The notes beneath the pieces were generated by a model, which saw nothing but the letters and a program-made list of their open reading frames with translations, ran no database searches and was not told the origin of the DNA. This document shows positions 49,128 to 61,734 of a stretch of 64,000 bases of DNA, in pieces (the stretch's first letter is position 1; every line of letters begins with the position of its first letter). Made by a program: the position numbers and the translations under genes. The stretch is from Tubiluchus corallicola. Lineage: Eukaryota; Priapulida; Priapulimorpha; Priapulimorphida; Tubiluchidae. The stretch lies in assembly GCA_030141605.1 (NCBI GenBank), contig JAQGDQ010000212.1:30813-94812 (forward strand), written 5' to 3'.

Positions 49128-51084
49128 ATAATTTATTAACTTTTTGAATATTTTTTGCATATATTTGAATTATGCATTTTACATAATTATCAAATGCATC
49201 TTACAAATAAAAGATCATCAAAATTACTAAAAAAATTAATTCATAAGATATTTAAGGCAATGACACATTGATTGATTAAAACTACATTAAATATGACAAA
49301 AAAGAAAAACAATAAAAACACAGAAAATTTAGTAAAATAATAACAGCAATGCCATAAAACATGCACAGTCATAAAAAAATGTAATATTATCTCAACTACA
49401 AAAGGCTTCGTAAAATTAGTAAGTTTTCAGACTTTTTTAAGATTATCATTCGAATTGATTGGGCGCAATTGCAGGGGCAAAGAATTCCACAATTTGGGGG
49501 CAGCAGACCGAATGCTTTATCACCGCATGTGACTAGTCTGGTATGTGGAACTTCAAGATTACTTCTGTGTAAGCTAGATCTTAATGCTGTGCGAGGGACA
49601 TACAGTTTAAGAAAGTCTGATATGTAAGTAGGGGCCAGACCATTTGTTGCTTTGTAATTTATCAAATTTATTTTAAACATAATTGTGTACTCAATAGGCA
49701 CCAGTGCAGTTGTCTGAGTATTGGAGTGATATGGTCAAATTTTCGACAGCGAGTGATCAACCTAGCAGCTGAATTGTGTACGTGTTGAGGCTTTTGAATT
49801 TGGTAGAGAGGAAGAAAATATAATAAACTATTGCAGTAATCCAGTCGGGAACTAACAAAAGCAAGTACTAGGATTTCACAAGTATCTTTCGTGAGAAATG
49901 TTCTAATTTTTGATATATTTCCCAGACAAAAATATGAAGAGTTGCAAACACTGTTAACGCGAATGGCCACCGATAGACAGTCGTCCATAATTACACCAAG
50001 GTTCCTAACACTACTAGATATTAGAGGTGAGCATCGAAAAGTTAGAGTTCGAACGTTCGAATCGAATTCGAACGAGTTTTTTTTATTTCGAACTCGATTC
50101 GAATCCAAAACTATAGATTCGAATAATTCAGCACTTCAATCACATATGTTCCTGATCACTAAAACGATTGAAACAACATGCAATTAGCATAATTTAGCAG
50201 TGATTTCTGTGCATAATTTCAAACAAATTGCTAGTCGTTTTACTGCAGAAGAAAATCTAGTGATACACATGATCTTTGTAAGACTAATTTTTACTGGTGG
50301 TTCGAAAACTTGTTCGAAAATCATTCAATCTCAATTCGAATTCGGTTTCGAATTCGAAACACTGAAGTTCGGTTCGATTCGAATTCGCTTTCTGGTAGAG
50401 AATGCTCACCCCTACTAGATATCTGGATACGATTACTGTCTACCACAATGGAGAATTGACTAATTTTTGAAAGTTGACGCTGAGTTCCAAAAATAATTAT
50501 TTCGGTTTTGTCATTATATAGTTTTTTGAAAATTATTTAACATCCAAACACGGATTTCAGATACACAGTTTTCCAGAATTTCCCTTGAAGAGTTACTATC
50601 ATCCGAATTGCCGGTTTCCATTGTAAGACATAACTGAGTGTCATCTGCATAAAAGTGGAATGCAACCCCACGGGGCGTAAGAATATCAACAAGTGGTGCC
50701 GTGTAAATAGAAAAAAAACATAGGGCCCAAAACCGATCCCTGCGGGATACCCTACTTCTGAATCACTTCAGGAGACCTGGTCCTGTTAATACTGACTGAC
50801 TGTTTCTATCAAACAAATAGACCTAATGAGATCAAGTACCCGTGCCAGTTATATGACACCTGTTTTTAAGTCTATTCAGAAGCACTGCATGGTCCAGTGT
50901 CAAATGCTAATCCTTTGTCCATTGAATTCAAAACATCAGGTTCGGCGTTCAATAACGCAGTTTCAGTGCTATGATTAGCACGATATGCAGATTGCATGGA
51001 TTCCATAAGGCTGTGAGAGTTGAGATAAGAAGTTAACTGATTAGTAACTTTTGTTCTAATAGCAACTACTGTAATTAGCAACTA
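49128..51084 (-). pseudogene. 5'-truncated CR1/L2-type LINE with broken reverse transcriptase ORF
   Basis: Minus-strand blocks in the correct order: SAYRANHSTETALLN (about 50975), GIPQGSVLGPM, then after a one-base frameshift in a T run GVAFHFYADDTQLCL (the YADD catalytic site, about 50660), then NDKTEIIIFGTQRQ. The sequence is interrupted by a MITE (50022-50414) and continues RNLGVIMDDCLS, SRLDYCNSLLY and NSAARLITR, ending with YKATNGLAPTYISDFL. The endonuclease is missing, as expected of a 5'-truncated copy. Frameshifts and the insertion make it inactive. Confidence 0.88.
50022..50414. mobile_element. hAT-type MITE, second copy, inserted in the LINE
   Basis: 393 bp, same family as 33416-33856 with long shared blocks. 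Termini TAGAGGTGAGCAT (one mismatch from the family end) and ATGCTCACCCCTA. Exact 8-bp duplication CTAGATAT at 50014-50021 and 50415-50422. It lies within the LINE reverse transcriptase frame. Confidence 0.9.
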
Positions 51085-51458
51085 CTGTTGTAATAGTAAC
51101 AGTTTTAACAGCTAGCTAGAACCTTACCTAGTTCATATTTTCTTGTTTCCAAGCACAAACAAGATCCTGCTAGTAAATCACTCTATGAGCAGACTACTGC
51201 ATAATTAAGTAAAGTCCACGTAAAACAACTGACGTTACACAACTTACGCGGCAGACGGCTTTGCTTTACGTATTATAGCTGGTATAAGTTGTCGTACAAA
51301 GGCATACGTATAAAACTTATAATTGCATAGTTACTGAACTAATGCTTTGCGATACCCACATGTCGCGTGACGATTGTAATTAAGACGCGTTGCTGTGGTA
51401 CACTTAACCTTTGACCTACAGCAACTGCGCGTGCTTGCAACGAAACTATGAAAGGCTT

Positions 51459-51814
51459 ATTTAGCTGTTTAAACTCAATAATTACCATAATTAACTGCTC
51501 AAACTGACCAGAAACGTTCCTGTTACAAATTACATTCTTGTAAACGTTCATCTAAATTACATAGTTATCGTTGCAACGTCCAGGCGCTGGCAGAACTAAT
51601 TCAACATTCCCTGGTTCATCACCTTAACTTAGATGAAATCCTATCTGCTTGGCTTCCTGTTAATCCCGGGGGAAATCCGGATCAGAGCCAATCACTGGCT
51701 TCCCGACAGTGTGGGCTGTCATTCAACATTGACTGGTCACGTGATCACGTGGGCTGTCATTCGATGTTGACCCTTTACGTTTCGTAGAACTAATTAAAAA
51801 AATCTCTGCGTTAA
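51459..51814. other. No feature recognised
   Basis: Unique sequence with a GC-richer patch near 51660-51770. No gene supported. Ends at the TTAA (51811-51814) of the next MITE. Confidence 0.35.
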
Positions 51815-52236
51815 AGCACAAGAAAATCCTCCACTTACATACTGCCTTTTTGCATACAGGGCTTGCATCAGCAGTAATGCTGTATAAAACTTGTAAATTT
51901 GAACTCCGGCGATCACCGTTAGACGCATCCATTTTGACGATAGGTCGTTTTAAAAAAAGTTTAAATAACATTGAGTAAAGTTTGAAAAAATAATCAGAGA
52001 ATTCCCAGCACACATGTTACTAACTAAGTAAAATTTTTAATTACTGTACTTGTCAATAAGATTCAAAATACGTTTTTTGGTTAGTGAGTGACGCACCCTG
52101 GAGGGTGAGACAGCGACATCTTACCAATTGGCACAAGCATTTTAAATTATTATTTCTAGTTACACGAGTCTTTCCAGCGGGTAAGCGAAAAGCTAAGTAA
52201 TATAGATTTGTATTGCGCGCATTACAATTTCTTCAT
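51815..52236 (-). mobile_element. TTAA MITE family A, partial, reverse orientation
   Basis: It starts after TTAA (51811-51814) with AGCACAAGAAAATCC, the complement of the right end of 34378-35048, and follows that element in reverse to about 52236, including TTTTTGGTTAGTGAGTGxCGC and CTTTCCAGCGGGTAAGCGAA. The other end is missing. Confidence 0.7.
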
Positions 52237-52679
52237 GTATGGGCAGCATTAGTGATGGACAAGCTGACCATTCTGACCACACATGATGTCAGGTTATGAG
52301 CGAAAATTCAATAAATTTCAGGTAACTCAGGTAATCCAGGTAATTCAGGTGCGCCTGTCCTTTATAATAACCGCAGAACAAAAATTTCCAGGTGTAACTA
52401 GGGTTTATTAATTAAAAAGCCTTTCATCATTACATTTGTAGGACGATTACCTGGTATTATGTAGTATTAGTCTCCATTGTGAGTGTGTACCTGGTACACC
52501 TGAGCTTACTATTTTACCTAAAGCACAATAAATTGGCAATTATCTTTTGTAAACTTATGTGTTTTTCTGCTCAAAGAAACCACGAGGAATAAATATGTGA
52601 AGAAAAGGAAATAAGAAGAAGCCACAAAGAAAAAGAAAATTCCTTACTGGATGTTATGATGTTTGGAGTGAGAGTGACA
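52237..52679. other. Unique sequence with a short CAGGTAA repeat
   Basis: About four CAGGTAA(C/T)(T/C) units near 52320-52352. Nothing else recognised. Confidence 0.5.
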
Positions 52680-52819
52680 GAGGAGAGAGAGAGAAAGAGA
52701 GAGAGAGTGACAAAGAGAGAGAGTGACAAAGAGAGAGAGAGAGAGAGTGAGAGAGAGCGAGAGAGAGAGAGAGAGAGAGAGTAGAGAGATTGACAGAAGG
52801 TAAAAAAGAGAGAGAGTGA

Positions 52820-52863
<44 letters not shown>

Positions 52864-52961
52864 GAGAGAGAAACTGACAGAAGGTAATAGAAAGAAGAGG
52901 AGACAGAGAGAAAGAGAGAGAAAAAAGAGAGAAAGATAAATAGACAGATAGAAAGGCAGAT

Positions 52962-53036
<75 letters not shown>

Positions 53037-53066
53037 AAGAGACAGAGAGAAAGTGAGAGAGGGAAG
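52680..53066. repeat. (GA)n microsatellite, imperfect
   Basis: GA array with GTGACAAAGAGA and CTGACAGAAGGTA interruptions that are themselves duplicated. Confidence 0.95.
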
Positions 53067-53299
53067 CCGAGTTACTTTGATTCATATTGAATTGCTCTAT
53101 AGATAAACCTGATGAGTTTGCTAAAAAATGAGTAATAATAATAAATGTGAGTCACCAACAAAGTCTCCAAAGAAGTGGAATGACACTTCTCCGACGTCAC
53201 ATTTGCACAACGGGCCTGAGAACAAAGGGCCTGATTTCCCATGAAATTATCATACTGACGTCATTATCGTAACTCGTTATCCACAGGTCAATGCTATTC
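53067..53299. other. No feature recognised
   Basis: Short unique sequence. Confidence 0.35.
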
Positions 53300-53795
53300 T
53301 TGCACGTCGTGCACGTATTTGAAGTACAATGTTACAGTTCAAATTAATAAACTAGAAAGGAGCAAGCACACCACCCTGAGGAACACCCATGCATGTTATA
53401 TTTGCACATTGGTGATGTGTTGTAAGTACAATGTTGCAGTACAAATCAATAAACTAGAAAGGAGCAAGCACACTACCCTGAGGAACACAAACCAATGTTA
53501 TGTTTGCACATTGGGCATGTGTTTGAAGTACAATTTTGCAATACAAATCAGTAAATTACAATGGAGCAAGCACATTTTCGTGCAGAATGCCCACAAATGT
53601 TATTTTTTCACATTGGGCATGTGTTTGAAGTACAATGTTCCAGTGAAAATCAATAAACTAGAAAGGAGCTAGAACATCACCATGAGGAACACCTATCAAT
53701 GTTACGCTTGCACATTGGGCACGTGTTTGAAGTGTAACGTTGCTGCACAAGTCAATAAACTAGAAAGGAGCTAGCACATTGCCCGGCAGAACGCC
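53300..53795. repeat. Tandem repeat, 102-bp unit, five copies
   Basis: Units at 102-bp spacing (landmark AAACTAGAAAGGAGC at 53349, 53451, then variants at 53553, 53655 and 53757). As 102 is a multiple of three, a plus frame with a 34-residue repeat stays open (53319-53672). The composition and lack of flanking signals argue against a gene, but divergence among units is moderate and the frame survives in about 3.5 units. Confidence 0.88.
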
Positions 53796-56180
53796 GCATC
53801 GTCAATATTATTGCCGTACATGTTTGAACTACAATGTTACACGATATTAGACTCTCGTTGTCACAGAGACCACTTTCTATTTAACTTTCATTACACTTCG
53901 CAAACCAAAGCACCAGAGCAAACACTCCTCTGGCTTCTCCAGAGAAAGAATCTCCAACAAAGAATGAGAGGAAAAACGATCTGATGACACGGCAAGCGAG
54001 TCACAATCTTCGCATGTCTTTGACCATCAAAAGCTATAACCACTAACCAGGGAATATGAGTGCAAATTGAAGGTTCTGAAACTCGTATCGATCATGCAAC
54101 CTGGACTGTTTTCTTTCTACCTTGTTACTTTCTATTTTTATAACCTGTTCTAGACCGATAGATTGATTATAATTTTATTTCAGATAAGAAAGTCCGTATA
54201 AAAATACAATAATAAAATCGTTAGGCTTACGGAACAAAATTGATGACCTCCATTTCGCATGCAGTGTACAATTTAGAAGTATAAAAATGCCGATTTCTAA
54301 AAGAAAATACAAACTTGCGCATAAGTACGTCAAAATATGCGGTGTCTAAATATACCGTCATTTTTATCTAAATCATGTTCTTGAAAATACATACCTCAAA
54401 CAATAATATGGTTAAAATGTTATTATATCTTGCTTGATGGTAAAAAAACTAACTAACAGAAATAGGAAAGATACCACATAGAAAACAACACATTTCTAAT
54501 AAATGACAAAACACAGAGCCACAAGTAAATGAATTTTTTAATTCATTTAAAGTTTATTTCAGTGAATAATAATGCTATATAAATATAAAATTTACAGTAG
54601 GAATTAACAAAGATTATATGGCTTGCACTATTAAAAGAGCTGCAAATATACACAAAAAACAGAATAAATACGATATTTTTTTTAGCTTTTTTTGATAATT
54701 AATCAAGAAATTATTTAATAAGAAATTGGTAGAAATAATTAATTTTAATATTACCTTTTAAAAAACCACAAGGTAAGCAACACAAGAAGCACAAACCACA
54801 ATAGCTCAATAATAAAAACGAAAAATATCGCAATGTATTGATATATATATAACGATATATAACGATATATATATATATATTGATAACTCTTCCTGTTTTT
54901 GATAACTTCGTTTTTCCGTACTAATATGTAGTGCGTATTTTATAATTATAATTAATTTATTATTTGCTTGTATTTGAATAATTTGTGTAATTGTATTATC
55001 GTTATATGTTGTTATCGTTGTCATCGATAACTATTATTATTATTAACAACAACAACAATATATCTTGAAGCTGTAGACTGTACCAGGGTCTAAAGTTCAG
55101 CTTAAAACTGTTCAAGGTGCTGATTTAGTTATCGTCATCATCATCATCCCAGAGAATAATAACGATAACGGAACAGCTTCTCAACTGTTGTTGTGTTTGT
55201 AAAATTACAGAGAGACACATTTGCTGAGAGACGAGTTGAGAGCCTGTCAGCTTTAATCACCGTAAGCTCCTGTGTTGCTGAAGTAGAAGAGATTTATAGG
55301 CGCCATCTATCGACTTCCGAGAAAATTTACAGCCTCATTTTCATATCAATGATCCGTCTAATTATAATTGTATCTTTAATTAGAGTTAATTAGTGTTAGG
55401 TATTAATCTTATGTGAGCAGGCTTATTTATACTGGCGTGGAAGTGAGAAAGAAGAACAGATTAATAAATCTCAAAGAACCCAGCATGCTTCCTTGCGAAA
55501 CACAGCGTCACTGCCCTACCAAAGGCTCATACGTACTTGTCAGCTATAATTTGCAGACTTTTGGTAACAATCTTACATTGCCGTTGCTAGAAAAAATATT
55601 TTCCAGTGTCGTCATCATCATTATCATTGTCGTCAAAGCTGTCGTACCACAAGTTCTTTAGATAGTGCTTTCTTGACTGCTATTTTCTATCAATTGCTTA
55701 AATAAGTACCAGTAGATGGCGCGTTTCTAAACTCTAAATGACTTTTCTAAGAACAACAAAGTGATGACGTAGTGGTTCACTTACCGATCACAACATCTCA
55801 ATTTACCCTTAATTAATATTACAATTTCCAGTCACGCAAGCCGCCACAAGAGAGGGCAGCTATAAGGAGAACAGCGCCTCTGGCGGCCGGCGGGGCGATT
55901 TTTTGTCTTCCCGAACAGGTTTAGTTGGTTAGTTTGTTTTTTTGAGTTTCAAATCATTATTACCTCCGACGCACTAGCCAGAAGGGCTTATTTTACAAAG
56001 GGGGTGCTGATCATGCGATGGCAGGACGCCCCTTATGCTGAATTGATTAATTGTGACGCAAATGTATCGAATCAACAGAACGTCTCGGTCAATCATCGTA
56101 CAAAGGCAATTATCTATGTACGTAGTAGCCTAGGCATTGTGTTGTAGATTGTTCAGAATTGACCCAAATGAATAAACGGT
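53796..56180. other. Unassigned region
   Basis: No gene could be supported. Contents noticed: a minus-strand stretch of about 40 open codons with several Cys near 53880-54010, AT repeats at 54838-54880, GTT/ATT triplets near 55000-55060, and a GC-rich patch at 55840-55910. The plus frames 55193-55393 and 55413-55661 have no recognisable motif. Confidence 0.35.
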
Positions 56181-56188
56181 TAGTGAGT

Positions 56189-56765
56189 TAAAGGAAGACA
56201 GGATGATTTTTCACAGACTATCCCATTTTCAAGTCGGATAAAAACTGTACATTTTAATACGATTAATACTGCAAAAGCGTTTGTGATAATTAAATATTAC
56301 ATTAAAAACTTAATTAACGGCGGGCGAACCCAACTATTGATGACATCACAAACTAACGTAATTTTTAATAGCAAAAATATTCCACGAGCGTGTTGCACGT
56401 GTTTGCGAAAGCGAAAATTGAAGAACAGTGCTACAGTAAGATATTCAGTGTGTTGTAATGAAACTAGGCAAGTTTTAAGATAAAAATTTAAATTTCATGT
56501 TACGAGTGAGTTGTTGAACGTGTGTAGTTTGTCACAAACTAACACATCTGAACTGAGAGGTACAGAACCTGTTTTTTGTATAATGCGAAAGGAGAAATGC
56601 ATATAACGGCAAAGAACTAGTGGGGCAAACGTGAAATTGTGTTTCTTCTGTTTCTGAAAAAATTCTTTCACGTAAGTCATTTTTGAAAAGCTTTTTAAAA
56701 ATTTCAATATTTTAAAAAGCGGATTGTTTTCACCTGCAGTTTAAGATCGAGTCCGGTTTTAGTTT
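56189..56765 (+). mobile_element. Dispersed repeat family E, second copy
   Basis: It follows TTAA-containing gagttaa with AGGAAGACAGGATG and aligns with 32499-33130 to the shared GTCCGGTTTTAG end before TTTAA. It lacks an internal stretch present in the other copy. No coding sequence recognised. Confidence 0.65.
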
Positions 56766-56984
56766 AAGGCAGTAACTTTGCAGAGCTAAACAAGTGATGT
56801 TAGGGGAACGTTTTGAGTTTAATTTATTGACATTAATTAGCAAACGGCACGACACATGTGCGACTCTAGTTAGACAAACTTCAGTCTCCCTTGCCTGAAA
56901 ATTACTTTAGAAATAAGAGTGTTTTAATATCGGGTTCCATAAAAAGCAAGAAATATGGACAAATTCACCGCGTGAGTAGTGCGT
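56766..56984. other. No feature recognised
   Basis: Short unique sequence. Confidence 0.35.
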
Positions 56985-57515
56985 AAACGAACAAAAGAAA
57001 TACAGCACTAAAGCACTAAATTATAAGAACAAATACGGCACTAAAGCACTAAATTATAAGAACAAATACGGCACTAAAGCACTAAAGCAACTTACACTGA
57101 AGCGTTAATAAAAAATAATATAGCACCAATGCACTAAAGTACTAAAGCACTAAGTAAGAAGAAATGCACCACAGAACTAAGTCACGTAATACTGAAGTAC
57201 TAAGGTACTAAATAAAAAGAAATACAGCACCAAAGTACTGAGTCATACTTAAACACGGAAGTACCAAAGTACTAAATAAGAATGAATACAGCACAAAAGT
57301 ACTAAGTCATACCTAATACTGAAGCACTAATGTACCATATAGGAAGAAATACAGCACCAAAGTACTAAGACGATGAAGACTGAAGCACTAAGGTAATAAA
57401 TAGGAAGAAGTACAGCACCGAAGTACAAAAGCACTAAGCACTAAATAAGAAGAAATATAACACCAAAGTACTCATGCACAAAGCACTGAAGCACTAAACA
57501 CCAAACAAGAAGCAA
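56985..57515. repeat. Degenerate GCACTAAA-based minisatellite
   Basis: Many copies of AAGCACTAAA/AAGTACTAAG with AGAAGAAATACAGCACC every ~60-65 bp. More regular at the left (AAATTATAAGAACAAATACG twice). Confidence 0.8.
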
Positions 57516-57524
57516 CACTGTAAT

Positions 57525-57909
57525 AAGCCTTTTCACACTTTCAGCGATTGATGATGATCATGAAAAGGTCAAAGGTTAAGTGTACCACACAACGCATTTG
57601 TGTACATTGACAACGCCTCGCAGCCCACGCTGTTGTAATAGTAGCAGTTTTGACAGCTAGAACCTTACTTGGTTCATTTTTTCTTGTTGCCAAGCAAGAT
57701 CCTGTTAGTAGATCACTCTACACACTGACTAATGCATAATTAAGTAAAGTCCACGTAAAGCAACTGAAGTTACTGAACTGATGCTGCAGGCAGCTTTGCT
57801 TTACCCACACACTCACGTGTTTGTTGTATTTAAGATGCGTTGCTGTATTATGCTTAACCTCTGACCTACAGCAACTGCGCGTGCGTACAATGAAACTGTG
57901 AAAAGGGTT
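57525..57909 (+). mobile_element. MITE family B, uninterrupted copy
   Basis: 385 bp from AAGCCTTTTCACACTTTCA to TGAAACTGTGAAAAGG. It serves as the uninterrupted reference for the two split copies, with contiguous sequence at both insertion points (GCTGTTGTAATAGTAGCAG and GTATTTAAGATGC). Confidence 0.82.
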
Positions 57910-58184
57910 TTTGGAACTTGAGCAGTTTAATCAGAATGTGTGCCTCATTTTCATGATTTTTCGACTGCCTCGTACAACGAGCACCCAATTAGGTCTGAGG
58001 AAGCTGTAAGAGTTCTACAAACTGTTAACAAAATGTCAAACTTGCCTGATTCTCACTGCAGGTGAACGTGAAGTTCATTTTAATGAACTCCATGACACTT
58101 GAACAATTTTACGTTGAGCTCTATGAAAGTGAAGAACATTTTGTTCTAAGTGGTAAAAATATAATAGCATTAGAGAGATTTTGG
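57910..58184. other. No feature recognised
   Basis: Short unique sequence. Confidence 0.35.
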
Positions 58185-58769
58185 TTAAAGGACAAGAAAA
58201 GTGGTACCTAAGTAGGCTTCCTTTAAAATTATATTACTTTGTAGCAATTTTATGCATATATCGTACTCGGTTTAAAAGGAATTTTCGTTTGTTTTCGTTT
58301 TAAATCTCCCGCAATACTGTTCCGACGGTGCAATTACGTGACGTCATCAGGGGAAGAAAAGGAAATGTTAAACTATGTCCCAAAAAACTTTCCATGCAAA
58401 TCTATATTACGTAGCGTTTCGCTTACCTGCTGGAAAGACTTATGTAACTGAAAATAATAATTTAAAATGTTTGTGCCAATTCGTAAAATGTCACAGGCTC
58501 ATCCTCCATGGTGCGCCACTCACTCACCAAGGAACGTATTTTGAATCTTATTAACAAGTACAATATATTAAAATATTACTTAGTTAGTAACATGTGTGCT
58601 AGGAATGCTCTGATTATTTCTTCAAACTTTACGCAGTGTTATCTAAAGTTGTTTCAAATGACTTATCGTCAAAATGGCTGCGCTTCACGCTCATCGCGTG
58701 AGTTTAAATTTTCACGTTTTACACAGCATTACTGTTAGTAGAAGTTCTATGCACATTAAGGCAGTATGA
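58185..58769 (+). mobile_element. TTAA MITE family A, copy lacking its right end
   Basis: TTAA (58185-58188) then AGGACAAGAAAA. It aligns with 34378-35048 through AATTTTATGCATATATCGTA, CTTACCTGCTGGAAAGACTT and AAAATGGCTGCGC, then stops at about 58769, where a trinucleotide array begins. Confidence 0.78.
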
Positions 58770-58781
58770 TAGTCGTTGTTG

Positions 58782-58812
<31 letters not shown>

Positions 58813-58912
58813 ATCTCTAGTTGATGATGGTAGTGAAGATGGTGAGGAAGATGACGATGATGATGATGACGATGACGACGGTGATGATGTTGCCGGTGAT
58901 GATGAGGCGAAT
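58770..58912. repeat. (GTT)n-(GCT)n-(GAT)n triplet array
   Basis: Three adjoining triplet runs replace the expected right end of the family A element. Confidence 0.9.
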
Positions 58913-58978
58913 ATTTCAGTAATGTTTTAAGTATAAATTTGTAAAATAAACAAATCTACAGGTTCTACACAATGTAGG

Positions 58979-59265
58979 TGTTCCATCCATTTACAAACCA
59001 GAATCTGAGTGGCTTAACTTCAAAGCAACACAAAACAAGTCAAACTTCTTACTGCACACTATTGTGTAAGTTTACCAGCAGCCTCCATTCTTGTTAACTT
59101 GCAGTAATCATTATCAATTGAGATGTTCCATCCATTCACCAACCAAATTCAAAGTGGCTTAACTTCGAAGCAACACAAAACATGTCAAACTTCTTACTGC
59201 ACACTATTGTATAAGTTTACCAGCCGCCTCCATTCTTGTTAACTTGCAGTAATTATTATCAAGCA
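58979..59265. repeat. Two-copy tandem duplication, 145-bp period
   Basis: The block from TTCCATCCATT through AAACTTCTTACTGCACACTA to TTCTTGTTAACTTGCAGTAA occurs twice, 145 bp apart (58981 and 59126), about 90% alike. Confidence 0.9.
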
Positions 59266-59559
59266 TTTGCTGAATTGGCTTGAGCATTAATTTCATGTTG
59301 TTCAGCGATCAAATGTCATCTCAGCATCTCACGTTCTTTAACTTGGCAAATAATCACGTTAATTAATCTGGTCTCGTTTTGCTGCATCTTTATCTGACAA
59401 GCAGTTTGTTTTGGGGTGGATCCAGAATTTACAGACAAAGCCAAACAACTTAGCACAAAAGCGACGTATTGACATTTAGACTTTTTCCTGTTCGGCTGCT
59501 CCTTTCTGTTCCTGTTGCTCTTTCTCCCTCTTTGTTCTTTTCTCTATCACAATACTCTC
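59266..59559. other. No feature recognised
   Basis: Unique sequence before the CT array. Confidence 0.4.
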
Positions 59560-59614
<55 letters not shown>

Positions 59615-59685
59615 TCTCCCTCTTTGTTCTTTTTTCTCTCACAGTACTCTCTCATTTCTCTCTCTCTCTCTCACAGTACTCTCTC

Positions 59686-59736
<51 letters not shown>

Positions 59737-59738
59737 AC

Positions 59739-59784
<46 letters not shown>

Positions 59785-59825
59785 ATATCTCTCTCTCATT
59801 TTTTCTCTTCTCTCTACCTCTCTCT

Positions 59826-59859
<34 letters not shown>

Positions 59860-59901
59860 GTCTATTTACCTCTCGCTCTTTCTTTCTCTCTGTCTATCTA
59901 C

Positions 59902-59952
<51 letters not shown>

Positions 59953-60050
59953 TTCTTTCTACCTCTCTCTCTCTTTCTCTCTCTCTCTCTTTGTCTCTTT
60001 CTCTCTCTCTCTTCTCTCTTTCTCTCTCTCTCTCTCTTTCTCACTGTGTC

Positions 60051-60114
<64 letters not shown>

Positions 60115-60140
60115 ATTCCCTTCCCCCTCTCTCTATATCA
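59560..60140. repeat. (CT)n microsatellite, imperfect, with higher-order blocks
   Basis: About 580 bp of CT with repeated interruptions (TGTCTAT(C/T)TACC, TCACAGTACTCTCTCATTTC). Very long Ser/Leu frames in all three plus frames are artefacts. Confidence 0.95.
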
Positions 60141-60220
60141 CACACACAAGAAGCTAGCTGTCTTATTGCTATTGTGCTACAGAAACTCAGAAAACAAAAA
60201 GATCGCTCAGTCTCAGTTAC

Positions 60221-60304
60221 GTAGAGCGGCCCCGTCATTAACAGTGCCGCCCCCGCACTCCTCAACAAACGTAAAATTATACGGACGCTTGGATGGTTTG
60301 GCTT
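60221..60304 (-). CDS. Candidate upstream ectodomain exon of the receptor kinase
   Basis: An 84-bp (or 81-bp if the acceptor is three bases further on) open stretch on the minus strand reading AKPSKRPYNFTFVEECGG, then GTVNDGAAL, with donor CTCTAC|gtaact. It ends in phase 1, and the split codon C|AA joins in frame to the EGF-like exon at 42915. Both possible acceptors also give phase 1, like the neighbouring gene exons. It is clearly GC-richer than its surroundings and has an NFT glycosylation sequon. Against it: the polypyrimidine tract is weak, the distance to 42915 is 17 kb, and a short phase-compatible frame can arise by chance. Confidence 0.3.
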
Positions 60305-60524
60305 CTCACGGCTAATAACGTATTGAATTAAGAAACACAGCGAAATCTATTGACCAACCCAGAACAGGATAGTGGGATAGGATAGATTGGGAAAATCATG
60401 CCAGGAAAATTATGAAATTGCAATTATGAAAGTGGTTCTTGTTAAGGGTGGCCCGAAAATTACTGCATTAAAATTCAAAGCAGAATGAAGCAGAATAATA
60501 AGAAGACTGCTACTACGCCTGCTA
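60305..60524. other. No feature recognised
   Basis: Unique sequence between the candidate exon and the ACT array. Confidence 0.35.
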
Positions 60525-61272
<748 letters not shown>

Positions 61273-61734
61273 AAAATTGGATAAAGGGAAAGCTAATGCA
61301 ATATGAAACTAATGTGGCTTCAGGAATGACAACACGCTGTAACTTATCATAATTTGATATCTATCAGCCCCCAGGCTCTCATTAGTGATACGAACAAGCT
61401 AGGCCTATTAGCTTCAAAAGAAACAGCTCATAGCTCATTGGTGCTAACTAGATTGCATCCGCTTCTTTATCGCACAAACAGTCGCCATATTTTTCCTCTA
61501 ATTAACTTAACACAAACGAAGCATAATGCTTGCGCTTACGACTAGAAAGCTGTTTGATGTTGCTCAGTACGTGTTTCATTAAATGCCTGCCACGCTACGG
61601 GCGTGATGTGTGGGATGTCGCGCATTATTGATCATTGGTAGGCAAATTTACTGTGTTATTGTACATTGCTTAAAGGACCCAATAAATACTATGCTAGATT
61701 CGTCGTGAGCGACACACTTATCATAACCAGTGAT
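61273..61734. other. No feature recognised
   Basis: Unique AT-rich sequence. The small frames have no known motif. Confidence 0.35.

Larger units (their letters stand above)
49015..51458 (+). mobile_element. MITE family B copy split by a LINE insertion
   Basis: The left part 49015-49127 (AAGACTCTTCACAG to CAGCCTATGCTG) and right part 51085-51458 (TGTTGTAATAGTAACAG to CTATGAAAGGCTT) together reconstitute one family B element, as in 57525-57909 where the same blocks are contiguous. About 90 extra bases at 51266-51355 mark a second small insertion in the right part. The left terminus is more mutated than in other copies, so this copy is old. Confidence 0.75.

Noticed and set aside
59469-60315. 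Several 170-270 residue Ser/Leu-rich proteins
   Set aside because: Pure translation of the CT microsatellite in three frames.
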